From Pseudodesulfovibrio profundus (lineage in GTDB: Bacteria > Desulfobacterota > Desulfovibrionia > Desulfovibrionales > Desulfovibrionaceae): a stretch of DNA of 64,000 bases. Below the pieces are notes generated by a model that did no database searches, was not told where the DNA came from, and saw only the letters and a program-made list of their open reading frames with translations. Positions 56,301-64,000 of this stretch are shown piece by piece. The translations under genes and the position numbers were made by a program. The DNA lies in NCBI RefSeq assembly GCF_900217235.1, contig NZ_LT907975.1, positions 3,013,001 to 3,077,000 of the forward strand. The letters are read 5' to 3'. Position 1 is the stretch's first letter, and the number at the start of each line of letters is the position of its first letter.

Positions 56301-56865
56301 ACAGAATGACGTTGCGCTCTGTGGCCGGAATGGCACCGCCGGTCGCACCGGTTCCGCCACCGCGGGGGATGATGCCGAATCCAAGCTCATTGGCCAGTCG
56401 GACGATGCCTCTGATCTGGGCTTCGGTCTCGGGGAAAAGAACCAGCAGCGGCAGTTCCATACGCAGGTCGGTGGCGTCTGTGGCTGATTCGATGCGCAGG
56501 TTCGGTGCGTCGCCAATGCCGCTCTCGGGCATGAAAATTTTCAGTTGTTCCACGAGTTCGTCGCGGAAAGACTGTTCGGCGTCAAACCGTTCCCAGAAAA
56601 GATCGATACCGTTGGACAGGATGGTGGCAAACTCCCTGTCGAGCATCGGTTTGGACATGTTGAGGCGTCGGTCCACGGACTTGCGCACAAGGTCAGGGTC
56701 GATGAACGGGTTGTAACGGACCATGAACAGCTCTGCGGCGAGATTGGATGCGAGCATCTTCACGCCCTCAGGCCAGTGCTGGTACTGTTCCATGTCAACC
56801 ACGCCAAGGGCGCGCGAAATCAATTGTTCGTCGGAAATGGATATATGGGGTCCTAACTGGGCCAT
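53341..56865 (-). CDS. FAD/[4Fe-4S]/CCG-domain oxidoreductase (D-lactate/glycolate dehydrogenase type)
   Basis: The start is set at ATG 56865 (MAQLGPHISI) with GGAG upstream; a longer frame reaches 56985. The 1,174-residue protein joins an FAD_binding_4 domain (PRGGGTGATGGAIP), a FAD-oxidase C domain (ANHMHAGDGNCHVNLPVN, GEVSGEHGIGI), two 4Fe-4S motifs (CTRCGKCKQVCPMYHP and CTACGKCQAICPVKID) and two CCG domains (MCCGYPLLASG and GCCGESGLGAL). This is the organisation of large D-lactate dehydrogenase-like oxidoreductases of Desulfovibrio, which feed electrons from lactate. It is a single-gene unit. Substrate inferred: D-lactate or glycolate. Confidence 0.9.
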   Translation of the reverse strand: MAQLGPHISISDEQLISRALGVVDMEQYQHWPEGVKMLASNLAAELFMVRYNPFIDPDLVRKSVDRRLNMSKPMLDREFATILSNGIDLFWERFDAEQSFRDELVEQLKIFMPESGIGDAPNLRIESATDATDLRMELPLLVLFPETEAQIRGIVRLANELGFGIIPRGGGTGATGGAIPATERNVILSLSRFKKILDVDAQDKTITVQAGVITLDAIKAAAEKDLLLTVDPASKAGSSLGGNISENAGGPFAFEYGTTIDNILHYRMVTPTGDLIEVRRKDHPRHKIYETDTAVFEIFDENGRQIDTVSLGGNDIRGEKLGKDVSNKYLGGLPGVQKEGVDGIITEASFICYPRLTHSRVLCLEFYGRSMINAMYVIKDVVGLRDKIRDEGDLVKISALEEFGPKYVQAIEYQAKSTQYEGDPISVLILQLDSDDQEALDAASQTIVALAQPYEGVDIFSARDEKEAELFWEDRHKLSAIAKRTSGFKINEDVVIPMDVIPDFSDFLEDLNLIYLAKIYKTTLEKIVAIEAVNNEDPDIAEAFERVRAILDGEITSKDFSDTEQEAQCRFLFLKLRDTYPKADREIKALWQDMQLKRIVIANHMHAGDGNCHVNLPVNSNDQEMLASAHEAADEVMTKVLEMGGEVSGEHGIGITKIAFLGEEKIKALVDYKKIVDPKNVFNPGKLTQRQLPSKPFTFSFNRLINDIDATELKDRQALMALLKNIQTCTRCGKCKQVCPMYHPVKGMMFHPRNKNISLGALIEGIYYSQIQTGEPAPELMDQLRDLMDHCTACGKCQAICPVKIDSAGSALSMRSFLDSKGKSGHPIKQIILKNLAKNPAGSVPVTAKLLSVGQSVQDKTLGMIPARWLSRVESPMFKHRSPSVDFKNLSEELNLESGSIFKNPRAKRDETVLYFPGCGASLFSRSIGMASVYLLLKSGVNVVLPDHHMCCGYPLLASGCEEAYKTNRHRNIQEFLDLLVKTGKAGLKATTLLTACGTCRESLGTYDFSGELADPLAHMDVMQFLMDRMPSLRQTEPIVYHSACHAEWVDAPKLKAAEMYRSGLAKITNTDVALSPGCCGESGLGALTSPGIYNQLRGRKQDQLQSDLAGNSEKPIVVGCPSCKVGIKRSMLQLKRNNRVMHTAEYLAECVGGKKWTKELKELLQSVERKGNA

Positions 56866-57230
56866 GTCTAGATAATCTCCATGGAAAAAGGTGAAGAGGA
56901 TTTGATTACGCCCTCTTTCTATGGTTGGCAAGTATCGGAAACCGATACACCCTGCACGCAGCAATGCGAGCAGTGTGGTGATCAACCTGCATTTTTCGGG
57001 GTTATGCGGACTTGTGTCTGTCTGTGTCTCCCTTGGGAAACGATAATCTTTTTTATTCCATTGGCAAGTCCCGCTCCTTTTCGGAACACGGTACAGGGGT
57101 GCTTGTCAATATTGCATTAAGGGAATTCTTTTATCATGCATCAAGCCCCTCCAGCTCTGGACTTTCGCCTTTTGCCGGTATATTAACGGTGTCCCATCCG
57201 AACCACACCTATCCAAGGGGGACATATACC
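56866..57230. other. Divergent intergenic region, no gene supported
   Basis: A 365-bp gap between the divergent oxidoreductase and aminotransferase genes, expected to hold both promoters. ORFs reading into it are extensions of the flanking genes. No hairpin or repeat of note is seen. Confidence 0.5.
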
Positions 57231-58373
57231 ATGACGAAGCCGAATTTCGCCCAATTGAAACTCTTCATTACCGGACCTACATATATCCGACAGGACGTCA
57301 AAGAGGCCGCTCTGTTACCTGAATTCGGCCATCGCGATGCGGAAAACGAACTTCGCTTCGGCCCCATTCGCGAGAATCTGCGCAAGTTGTCCGGCTGCGG
57401 TGACATGTACGAGCCAGTGTTGTTCCTCGGTTCCGGTTCATCCGCCATGGAAGCTTCGATACGTTCCCTCGTTGCGGACGATGAAACACTGCTCAACGTG
57501 TCTGTGGGCGCTTTCGGCGATCATTACTACAATATTGCCGTTGCCAACGGGAAAAACGCCGAGAATCTCAAGTTCGAGTACGGGCAGCCCATTGATCTGG
57601 AAAAGCTGGAGGAGCGACTGGACAGCCTGCGACCTGCTGTTGTTTCCTTCACGCACAACGAGACTTCCACAGGCGTGATGAACGACATGAAAGCGGTTTG
57701 TGCGCTCATTAGAAAATATGACGCCCTGCCCATGGTGGATGGTGTATCGATTTTTGGCGGGACCGACCTTGATCTCGTCAACTCCGGCGCGGCCATTTAT
57801 GTTACCGCCACTCAGAAATCACTGGCCCTGCCTGCCGGTTTCGGCATTGGCTTTGTCTCCAAGGAAGCTGAAGAGAAAGCCGAACGGGTTACCAACAAGG
57901 GACACGCGACCGATATCACCAGACAGTTGGTCCCTGCCCGTAAGAATCAGACACTGACCACCCCCAACTGCACCCTCGCCAATCAGATGTACGTGCAGCT
58001 CGACCGTATCGTGAACGAGGAAGGTGTACAGAACCGGTTCGACCGCCATCTGCAGATGCGCGGCATGGTGGAAAAGTGGGTGGATGGCCTCGACGGTTTT
58101 GAAATGTTCGCTCCCGAAGGCTACCGTTCTCCCACGGTGTCGACTGTGGTGTGCCCGGAAGGAGTTACCCAGGCACAGCTCAAGCTGGGGATCAAGGAAG
58201 CCATGCGCGCTCATGGATATTTGATGGACCCGGGCTATGGCAAGCTCAACGCTGCCTTGGAACAATCCGGTTGTCGCCAGATCATTCGGATCGGACACAT
58301 GGGTGACATCCAGCCGGAAATGCTTGAAGAGTATCTTGCGGTTTTGGAAGGAGAGCTGAAAAAGCTCGTGTAG
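57231..58373 (+). CDS. Class V aminotransferase (serine-pyruvate/alanine-glyoxylate type)
   Basis: ATG 57231 with AAGGGGG upstream. The 380-residue fold-type I PLP enzyme has the N-terminal FITGPTYIRQDVKEA, GSGSSAMEASIRSL, THNETSTGVMNDM, VDGVSIFGGTD and the Schiff-base Lys in ATQKSLALPAGFG, ending with RIGHMGDI. It belongs to the alanine-glyoxylate/serine-pyruvate aminotransferase family, linking glyoxylate or serine with alanine and glycine. It is divergent from the glycolate/lactate-type oxidoreductase, a suggestive pairing. Confidence 0.92.
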   Translation: MTKPNFAQLKLFITGPTYIRQDVKEAALLPEFGHRDAENELRFGPIRENLRKLSGCGDMYEPVLFLGSGSSAMEASIRSLVADDETLLNVSVGAFGDHYYNIAVANGKNAENLKFEYGQPIDLEKLEERLDSLRPAVVSFTHNETSTGVMNDMKAVCALIRKYDALPMVDGVSIFGGTDLDLVNSGAAIYVTATQKSLALPAGFGIGFVSKEAEEKAERVTNKGHATDITRQLVPARKNQTLTTPNCTLANQMYVQLDRIVNEEGVQNRFDRHLQMRGMVEKWVDGLDGFEMFAPEGYRSPTVSTVVCPEGVTQAQLKLGIKEAMRAHGYLMDPGYGKLNAALEQSGCRQIIRIGHMGDIQPEMLEEYLAVLEGELKKLV

Positions 58374-58403
58374 GACAGGCAAAACCGATTCAGTATAGAA
58401 TAC

Positions 58404-58433
58404 GGGCTGAGCCATCAGGTTCAGCCCTTTTTT
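58404..58433 (+). terminator. Terminator of the class V aminotransferase
   Basis: GGGCTGA and TCAGCCC stem around a 10-base loop, followed by six T. Confidence 0.92.
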
Positions 58434-58606
58434 CTGCTCAACCGAATCATTCGGTTAATCCATCGGAATGTTCATGTATGAGCAGCTAAACCCAACCGAT
58501 TTAACAATTATCATTGTCTGGGGCTTTGCACGTCCTGCATGCTGAAAGCGTGTCGTCTGCTTTATCGGCGATAATTGATTCACGTTAGTTGTAAGTTTTA
58601 TATATT

Positions 58607-59874
58607 GAGACCTCTGCGCATCCCCTTTTCGCGTCCGTGCCTTGCGCTCCGCACCCAATTTGATGTTCTGACCGCACCCCAGCTTGGGCTCATTCCCGGC
58701 CTTTTCCTGCCATTTCTGGCCGAAATGCCGGATTTTGGACGCACCTCTCCCTTCAGGCTCGCGCCAGTCGAACAGCTTTTTTCAAATTGAACGCCATGGC
58801 GAGGATGTGGAACTCTCCCTCCACCTTCTCACGACCCACGTATCGGGACCGAAAGAATGCGTAGCCACGTTTGAGTGTGCCGAAGGCCCGCTCGACTATT
58901 TGCCGAATGCTGCTGATGTCACGGTTGCGGGTCTTTTCGAAGTCTGTCAGCCTGCCGCCACGAGGCGTCTTGTCCATGGTTCCGTCCTCCAAATCGCGAT
59001 CAAACAGAATGTCCCGGTTCTTCCCGCTGCAATAGCCCTTGTCCGCATAAACCCGTGCGCCGGGATCAAGGCCGACGCCATTCACGAGCCGCTCGAATTC
59101 GCCCGTGTCCGAATGGTTCGCGGGAGTGATGTGACCACAGAGCAGAAACCCGTCTCGACTGTCCGTCGCGGCATGGAGCTTGTAGCCGTAATAGGCCCGA
59201 TTTCTCTTGCGGAGCCAGGCCGCCTCCTCGTCATCCGAATAGCTGACCCGGCAGTCCACCGGCCCATCCTGTTCTTCGGCGTCCTCGGAACGGTCCTCAG
59301 GCATCACGTCGATAACCTTGCGCGGCCGCCGCTGCGACTCGACTACCGAGGCGTCCACCACGGCTCCCTCACGGACAAGAAGCCCTTGTCCTTCAAGCTG
59401 GCGGTTAAGCATGTCGAGCAAGGAGTCCAGCACCTTCAGGCGGATCAAACCGTTACGGAAACGGCATATGGTGGTCTCGTCCGGCACGTCGTCCTCGATG
59501 GAAAAACCGGTAAATCTGACAAAGGAGAGCCGGTCGAGCAGCGCCTGCTCCACGCCCGGATCACTCAGGTTGTACCAACGCTGCAAGAGCAGAATCTTGA
59601 ACATCGCCAGAGGCGGATAGGCGGGATTGCCCACGGCGTTGGCCTTGCGCCTGATCTTCTTGCACAGAAAGGCGTTGATGGGCTGCCAGTCGATGAGTTC
59701 GTTGATCTCATCCAGAAATGTGGTCTTGGTTCTGCGGTGCCCCAGGAAGTAATCACCCAACCGAGGTCCTTTCTGCCGAATAGCCATGCCTTCCTCCTTT
59801 GGATGGAGAAAGAATAGCATAATAAATCAAATAGTTAAAGAGTAAAAGTGTGGGATTTGCCGTGCAGAGGTCTC
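58607..59874. mobile_element. IS5-type insertion sequence, copy 1 (1,268 bp)
   Basis: The element has 11-bp perfect terminal inverted repeats GAGACCTCTGC at both ends and carries one transposase on the minus strand. It is nearly identical to copy 2 at 60207; one base differs near 59808 (G here, T there). Left flank ATATT, right flank ATGTT. Confidence 0.92.
58753..59787 (-). CDS. IS5-family transposase (copy 1)
   Basis: ATG 59787 follows GGAGG. The 344-residue DDE transposase has an N-terminal DUF772-like region (TFLDEINELIDWQPINAFL, ETTICRFRN), the first catalytic Asp in GAVVDASVVES, the second in YADKGYCSGK and the Glu in IVERAFGTLKRGYAF. The chain appears complete. IS5-type elements move by cut-and-paste and often insert in regulatory DNA. 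Confidence 0.93.
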   Translation of the reverse strand: MAIRQKGPRLGDYFLGHRRTKTTFLDEINELIDWQPINAFLCKKIRRKANAVGNPAYPPLAMFKILLLQRWYNLSDPGVEQALLDRLSFVRFTGFSIEDDVPDETTICRFRNGLIRLKVLDSLLDMLNRQLEGQGLLVREGAVVDASVVESQRRPRKVIDVMPEDRSEDAEEQDGPVDCRVSYSDDEEAAWLRKRNRAYYGYKLHAATDSRDGFLLCGHITPANHSDTGEFERLVNGVGLDPGARVYADKGYCSGKNRDILFDRDLEDGTMDKTPRGGRLTDFEKTRNRDISSIRQIVERAFGTLKRGYAFFRSRYVGREKVEGEFHILAMAFNLKKAVRLARA

Positions 59875-60206
59875 ATGTTGTGAAAAATTTTCCAAAATGG
59901 AAAATCGGCCGGGACCACCTATGTCATCGAATTCACTGGATACCCAGCACATAAAAAGCAAAAAAACAAACAATAACAAACATATGTTTACAATTTGAAA
60001 GGTGGTCCACATATGCTTTCGCTAGGTCATTCTTAATAGCACGTGTCTATTGTTAAAATTGAGCGAAAGGTGTATGTAAGGTCAGTTTTGATCTACTCTT
60101 TTTTTGCATGGGGTTTCACTATGAATCAACCATGTTTGAAGTACTGGAATAGAGCAAGACACTGGCCCGCAAGGGCTCAAGGAGAGGTATGGAATACACC
60201 TGTATC
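59875..60206. other. 332-bp DNA between the two IS5-type copies
   Basis: This spacer has GGACCACC (59911) and GGTGGTCC (60001) in inverse orientation around AT-rich DNA, like ends of a lost element. Near its right end, from ATG 60121, a short frame (MNQPCLKYWNRARHWPA...) runs into IS copy 2 and may be the start of a cut gene. No function is assigned. Confidence 0.5.
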
Positions 60207-61474
60207 GAGACCTCTGCGCATCCCCTTTTCGCGTCCGTGCCTTGCGCTCCGCACCCAATTTGATGTTCTGACCGCACCCCAGCTTGGGCTCATTCCCGGC
60301 CTTTTCCTGCCATTTCTGGCCGAAATGCCGGATTTTGGACGCACCTCTCCCTTCAGGCTCGCGCCAGTCGAACAGCTTTTTTCAAATTGAACGCCATGGC
60401 GAGGATGTGGAACTCTCCCTCCACCTTCTCACGACCCACGTATCGGGACCGAAAGAATGCGTAGCCACGTTTGAGTGTGCCGAAGGCCCGCTCGACTATT
60501 TGCCGAATGCTGCTGATGTCACGGTTGCGGGTCTTTTCGAAGTCTGTCAGCCTGCCGCCACGAGGCGTCTTGTCCATGGTTCCGTCCTCCAAATCGCGAT
60601 CAAACAGAATGTCCCGGTTCTTCCCGCTGCAATAGCCCTTGTCCGCATAAACCCGTGCGCCGGGATCAAGGCCGACGCCATTCACGAGCCGCTCGAATTC
60701 GCCCGTGTCCGAATGGTTCGCGGGAGTGATGTGACCACAGAGCAGAAACCCGTCTCGACTGTCCGTCGCGGCATGGAGCTTGTAGCCGTAATAGGCCCGA
60801 TTTCTCTTGCGGAGCCAGGCCGCCTCCTCGTCATCCGAATAGCTGACCCGGCAGTCCACCGGCCCATCCTGTTCTTCGGCGTCCTCGGAACGGTCCTCAG
60901 GCATCACGTCGATAACCTTGCGCGGCCGCCGCTGCGACTCGACTACCGAGGCGTCCACCACGGCTCCCTCACGGACAAGAAGCCCTTGTCCTTCAAGCTG
61001 GCGGTTAAGCATGTCGAGCAAGGAGTCCAGCACCTTCAGGCGGATCAAACCGTTACGGAAACGGCATATGGTGGTCTCGTCCGGCACGTCGTCCTCGATG
61101 GAAAAACCGGTAAATCTGACAAAGGAGAGCCGGTCGAGCAGCGCCTGCTCCACGCCCGGATCACTCAGGTTGTACCAACGCTGCAAGAGCAGAATCTTGA
61201 ACATCGCCAGAGGCGGATAGGCGGGATTGCCCACGGCGTTGGCCTTGCGCCTGATCTTCTTGCACAGAAAGGCGTTGATGGGCTGCCAGTCGATGAGTTC
61301 GTTGATCTCATCCAGAAATGTGGTCTTGGTTCTGCGGTGCCCCAGGAAGTAATCACCCAACCGAGGTCCTTTCTGCCGAATAGCCATGCCTTCCTCCTTT
61401 GGATGGAGAAATAATAGCATAATAAATCAAATAGTTAAAGAGTAAAAGTGTGGGATTTGCCGTGCAGAGGTCTC
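60207..61474. mobile_element. IS5-type insertion sequence, copy 2 (1,268 bp)
   Basis: Same ends and orientation as copy 1. Its right flank ATATTGGAG contains the ribosome site of the chemoreceptor starting at 61490, so this copy ends 15 bases before that gene. The left flank of copy 1 (ATATT) matches the right flank of this copy (ATATT), which suggests that the pair was inserted as one unit. Confidence 0.92.
60353..61387 (-). CDS. IS5-family transposase (copy 2)
   Basis: Identical in protein sequence to the transposase of copy 1 over all 344 residues, including the DDE residues (VDASVVES, YADKGYCS, IVERAFGTLKR). Both appear intact. Identity in all frames points to very recent duplication or gene conversion. 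Confidence 0.93.
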   Translation of the reverse strand: MAIRQKGPRLGDYFLGHRRTKTTFLDEINELIDWQPINAFLCKKIRRKANAVGNPAYPPLAMFKILLLQRWYNLSDPGVEQALLDRLSFVRFTGFSIEDDVPDETTICRFRNGLIRLKVLDSLLDMLNRQLEGQGLLVREGAVVDASVVESQRRPRKVIDVMPEDRSEDAEEQDGPVDCRVSYSDDEEAAWLRKRNRAYYGYKLHAATDSRDGFLLCGHITPANHSDTGEFERLVNGVGLDPGARVYADKGYCSGKNRDILFDRDLEDGTMDKTPRGGRLTDFEKTRNRDISSIRQIVERAFGTLKRGYAFFRSRYVGREKVEGEFHILAMAFNLKKAVRLARA

Positions 61475-61489
61475 ATATTGGAGATCACT

Positions 61490-63640
61490 ATGTTCAATGA
61501 TGTGACATTGAAGACAAAACTCTTGGGTGGTTTTGGGCTGATTCTGGCCTTGCTGCTGGCTGTCATGGGAATCTATCAGTTCTCAATGAGTAGTGCCGTA
61601 AGCGAGTTCGACAGCCTCATTGATAAGGAAGTACGTATTGAGACATTGGCTCTTGATGCCGAAATAGCCATGCTTGAGTGCCGCCGAAACGAGAAGGATT
61701 TTCTTCTCCGCAAGGATATGAAGTACACCGGCCAACTCAAGGAGAATCTCGCCAAAGTCGTTGATAACGCTCAGTTGATCGAATCACTGGCACGAGATAT
61801 CGGCGAGGCTGATCTTGAATCCAAGGCCCAATCCATCAAGGCTTCTGCTGCACAATACGAAGCAGCGTTCAACTCATTGGTTGAAGCGTGGCAGCGTCGC
61901 GGATTGGACCATGAATCCGGGCTTCAGGGAGCGTTTCGTTCCGTGGTTCATGATGCAGAAGAGGCATTTTCCAAGCATCAGGTGCAGGATCTGTATCTTG
62001 ACCTGTTGCTTATGCGACGTTGGGAAAAGGATTTTGCGCGCACCAATGATGCAAAGTATACGCGTCGGATGCTGGCAACCATGGAGTCTTTTCGACAGGA
62101 ATTGGCAGATCGAACCGAAAAGGATGCGAAGCTGACCGCTGTCGAAAGTGGATTCAACAGGTATGTCGCCGCGTTTGATCTATACAGAAACACCTTGTCC
62201 GAAGGGGCATACGAGTCGGTTCGGGATGCTGCTCATCAGATGGAAGAGCCGCTCAAGCAGTTATTTGTGCCAGACGTCAAGGGGCTGCTTCTGATGGTCC
62301 GTCGTGGCGAGAAGGATTACCTTCTGCGTGGTAGCGACAAGTACGTGGGCAGGACCAATGCAAGCCTCGACAAGCTGGTGCAAGCATTCAAGGATTCCGA
62401 TGCTGCTCCTGAGTACGTGGAGAATGCCGTGCGGATGGCGGATGCCTATCGTCAGTCCTTTGAGGCTTTGGTCGCAGAGGATACGCGCATCAAGGGCATA
62501 ATCGGCGATATGCGTGCTGCCGTCCATGCCATTGAACCGGAAGTCAATGCCATTGCTGCCTTGGCAAAGGAGCTGGTCGAGGCCAAGGTCATATCAACGG
62601 ATGACAACGCCGAGACAAGTGGCATTGTGGCCATGACCATCGGCTTTATCGGTATCTTCCTTGGTATTGGTGTAAGTATACTGATCACGAGAACGACTCT
62701 CCGTGTTCTTGGTAAGGACCCCATTCAGTTGGTGAATGTGACCAAGCAGATTGCTGCAGGAAAGCTGGGTGTGCGGTTTACTGGCAACTTCAGCCCGGAT
62801 TCCGTGTATGGATGCATGCAGGCCATGGTCAATCAGCTCAATCGTACCCTCAATGAGGTGTCGATGGCTGCGGCAACGGTCGCTTCAGGCGCGGAAGAAC
62901 TATCTGCAACCGCTGAGATCGTATCGGAAGGCGCCAATTCTCAGGCCGGTAATGTGCAGGAGATTTCCTCAAACGTTGATGAAATGGTCGCCAGCATCAC
63001 CCAGAATTCGGAAAATGCCGCAGTGACCGAGTCCATCTCGAATCAGGCCCGCGAGGATGCCGAAAGTGGTGGTGAGGCTGTTGCCGGAACCGTTACTGCC
63101 ATGCGTGATATTGCCGATAAGATCAGCATCATTGAGGAAATTGCACGCCAGACCAACCTGCTGGCACTGAACGCCGCCATCGAGGCCGCTCGTGCCGGTG
63201 AGCAGGGCAAGGGGTTTGCCGTCGTGGCAGCCGAGGTTCGCAAGCTGGCCGAGCGAAGCGGTAAGGCGGCTTCCGAGATCAGTGAACTCTCCAGCAACAG
63301 TGTGGCCGTGGCTGAACGGGCCGGTGACATGCTCCAGAAGATGGTGCCCGACATCCAGAAGACATCGGAACTGGTTCAGGATATTGCCGCAGCCAGCCAT
63401 GAACAGTCTCAGGGTGTCAACCAGATCAACGCCGGTGTCAGTCACCTGGATTCGTCGGTGCAACAGAACGCCTCCGCATCCGAAGAGTTGGCTTCGACAT
63501 CCGAACAGTTGGCTGCTCAGGCGCAGCAGTTGCAGATAGCCATCAGTTTCTTTGAGATGGGGGATGTTGCTCCTAAGCGGAGAGAACCGGTCGGAGCGTT
63601 GCCTCCATCCGATGATGACGATGAGTTCAGTCGGTTGTAA
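61490..63640 (+). CDS. Chemoreceptor with HBM-type repeat sensor, IS elements at its start
   Basis: ATG 61490 follows GGAG. The 716-residue receptor has TM1 (about 10-30) and a helical periplasmic domain of ~340 residues. TM2 (about 385-410), HAMP and the signalling tip [21 protein letters not shown] follow. The sensor carries three copies of an Arg-Arg-x-x-Glu-Lys-Asp-[FY] motif ([51 protein letters not shown]), as in HBM bimodular helical domains that bind organic acids. The C terminus EFSRL does not fully fit the CheR tether. Its promoter region is interrupted by the IS pair. Confidence 0.93.
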   Translation: MFNDVTLKTKLLGGFGLILALLLAVMGIYQFSMSSAVSEFDSLIDKEVRIETLALDAEIAMLECRRNEKDFLLRKDMKYTGQLKENLAKVVDNAQLIESLARDIGEADLESKAQSIKASAAQYEAAFNSLVEAWQRRGLDHESGLQGAFRSVVHDAEEAFSKHQVQDLYLDLLLMRRWEKDFARTNDAKYTRRMLATMESFRQELADRTEKDAKLTAVESGFNRYVAAFDLYRNTLSEGAYESVRDAAHQMEEPLKQLFVPDVKGLLLMVRRGEKDYLLRGSDKYVGRTNASLDKLVQAFKDSDAAPEYVENAVRMADAYRQSFEALVAEDTRIKGIIGDMRAAVHAIEPEVNAIAALAKELVEAKVISTDDNAETSGIVAMTIGFIGIFLGIGVSILITRTTLRVLGKDPIQLVNVTKQIAAGKLGVRFTGNFSPDSVYGCMQAMVNQLNRTLNEVSMAAATVASGAEELSATAEIVSEGANSQAGNVQEISSNVDEMVASITQNSENAAVTESISNQAREDAESGGEAVAGTVTAMRDIADKISIIEEIARQTNLLALNAAIEAARAGEQGKGFAVVAAEVRKLAERSGKAASEISELSSNSVAVAERAGDMLQKMVPDIQKTSELVQDIAAASHEQSQGVNQINAGVSHLDSSVQQNASASEELASTSEQLAAQAQQLQIAISFFEMGDVAPKRREPVGALPPSDDDDEFSRL

Positions 63641-64000
63641 TTAAACCAGAACAAGGCCCGCCGTGAGAATCACGGCGGGCCTTGTCATTTGCTTTGTTAC
63701 GGGCGCTTACTTCAGCTCCGCTGAGGAAGACCGCCATGAATTCTGGCCGGACAAGCTGTCGGATATCTGCCCACGGAATGAAAACGGTCTGTTCTCCCGC
63801 CGCATAGGGGGCCACCTGATAGTGTGCGAAGTGAAATGTCATTCCCTCATCACTGACCAGAAAATCTTCATAATTGCTCAGCACCGGCGTGGTGCCGTCC
63901 AAGAGCATATCTTCGGCTGTCCACTCCTTGAGTTTGTCCCGTAACTGCTGACGAACCATTGGGGTGATAGCGTGAAGCCCCTGTTGCGCATCAGTAAAGA
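63627..64000 (-). CDS. RsiV/DUF3298-like C-terminal domain, cut by right edge
   Basis: The minus-strand frame is open from the right edge (base 64000) to TGA at 63627. It encodes the end of a DUF3298/RsiV-type domain: a [18 protein letters not shown] upstream stretch, [42 protein letters not shown]. Such domains are periplasmic lysozyme-type-inhibitor or anti-sigma factor modules. After AVFLSGAEV the frame passes through the terminator hairpin 63653-63683, which is unusual. A one-base shift would end the protein at a TAA just before it, so the last ~23 residues may be the product of a frameshift. Confidence 0.72.
   Translation of the reverse strand, partial: FTDAQQGLHAITPMVRQQLRDKLKEWTAEDMLLDGTTPVLSNYEDFLVSDEGMTFHFAHYQVAPYAAGEQTVFIPWADIRQLVRPEFMAVFLSGAEVSARNKANDKARRDSHGGPCSGLITTD
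63653..63683. terminator. Terminator between the chemoreceptor and the RsiV-like gene
   Basis: AAGGCCCGCCGTGA pairs with TCACGGCGGGCCTT (14 bp, perfect) around GAA, serving the two convergent genes. It lies 13 bases past the chemoreceptor stop. Confidence 0.9.

Noticed and set aside
54388..56487. 699-aa plus-strand ORF antisense to the FAD/Fe-S gene
   Set aside because: Composition is typical of the antisense frame; the minus strand carries all FAD and Fe-S motifs.
58684..59817. 377-aa plus-strand ORF inside the IS5-type element (and its twin at 60284)
   Set aside because: Antisense to a complete DDE transposase; duplicated only because the whole element is.

Overview
The window looks like chromosome of a Desulfovibrio/Pseudodesulfovibrio-type sulfate reducer (Desulfovibrionales). 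This is inferred from family content. There is a ~1,170-residue FAD/Fe-S/CCG lactate dehydrogenase-type oxidoreductase, a bacteriohemerythrin, four large chemoreceptors, a Maf/DUF115 flagellin-glycosylation-type protein, MucR/Ros regulation and moderately GC-rich housekeeping genes. No rRNA gene, intact tRNA gene or CRISPR array is visible.

Layout. (1) 1-5.8 kb: a phage-satellite-like integrated element. It holds a tyrosine recombinase cut by the left edge, a divergent control region with four copies of a 9-bp motif, a CHC2 zinc-finger protein, a DUF5906/NrS-1-type helicase, several very small genes, a long G-rich and C-poor non-coding stretch, a MucR/Ros regulator and a DUF2958 protein. No capsid, tail or packaging genes are seen. 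(2) 5.8-12.2 kb: an intact LOG-family gene, an AT-rich two-gene DNA methyltransferase/nuclease module, a tRNA-like remnant, and a second, 5'-truncated LOG gene split by an IS3-family element whose 3-bp duplication can be read exactly. The two LOG 3' ends bracket the restriction-modification cargo like attachment-site repeats. (3) 12.2-35 kb: solute-binding proteins, a parvulin, a DUF6884-like/GIY-YIG fusion that looks like another acquired gene, three chemoreceptors, a DsbA-like protein, a frameshifted PlsC-GNAT acyltransferase, hemerythrin, groES-groEL, an FkbM methyltransferase, a LysR regulator, a TPR protein and an M48 peptidase. (4) 35-58.4 kb: core metabolism and envelope functions. These are phosphoglucomutase, a Maf-type protein, a cysteine synthase fused to a decayed CysRS-like domain, an aminotransferase, an SlyD-like FKBP, trpS with a site-2 protease, an HD-GYP protein, a stand-alone receiver, a sulfur-carrier/TtuA-type tRNA thiolation pair with a glycosyltransferase, ruvX-mltG, an exported Ppx/GppA-like protein, lepB, the FAD/Fe-S oxidoreductase and a class V aminotransferase. 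(5) 58.6-64 kb: two nearly identical IS5-type elements sit directly in front of a fourth chemoreceptor and appear to have displaced its promoter. A partial RsiV-like gene runs off the right edge.

How the parts work together. The left 12 kb is accessory DNA: a replicating satellite, a defence cassette and IS scars. The rest is a sensory and envelope-rich chromosome in which most transcription units are short and closed by strong hairpin terminators. The best candidates for something undescribed are the coupled methyltransferase/nuclease pair in its LOG-gene cassette, the DUF6884-like/GIY-YIG fusion, the satellite's small-gene switches and skewed non-coding block, and the cysteine synthase/pseudo-CysRS fusion.
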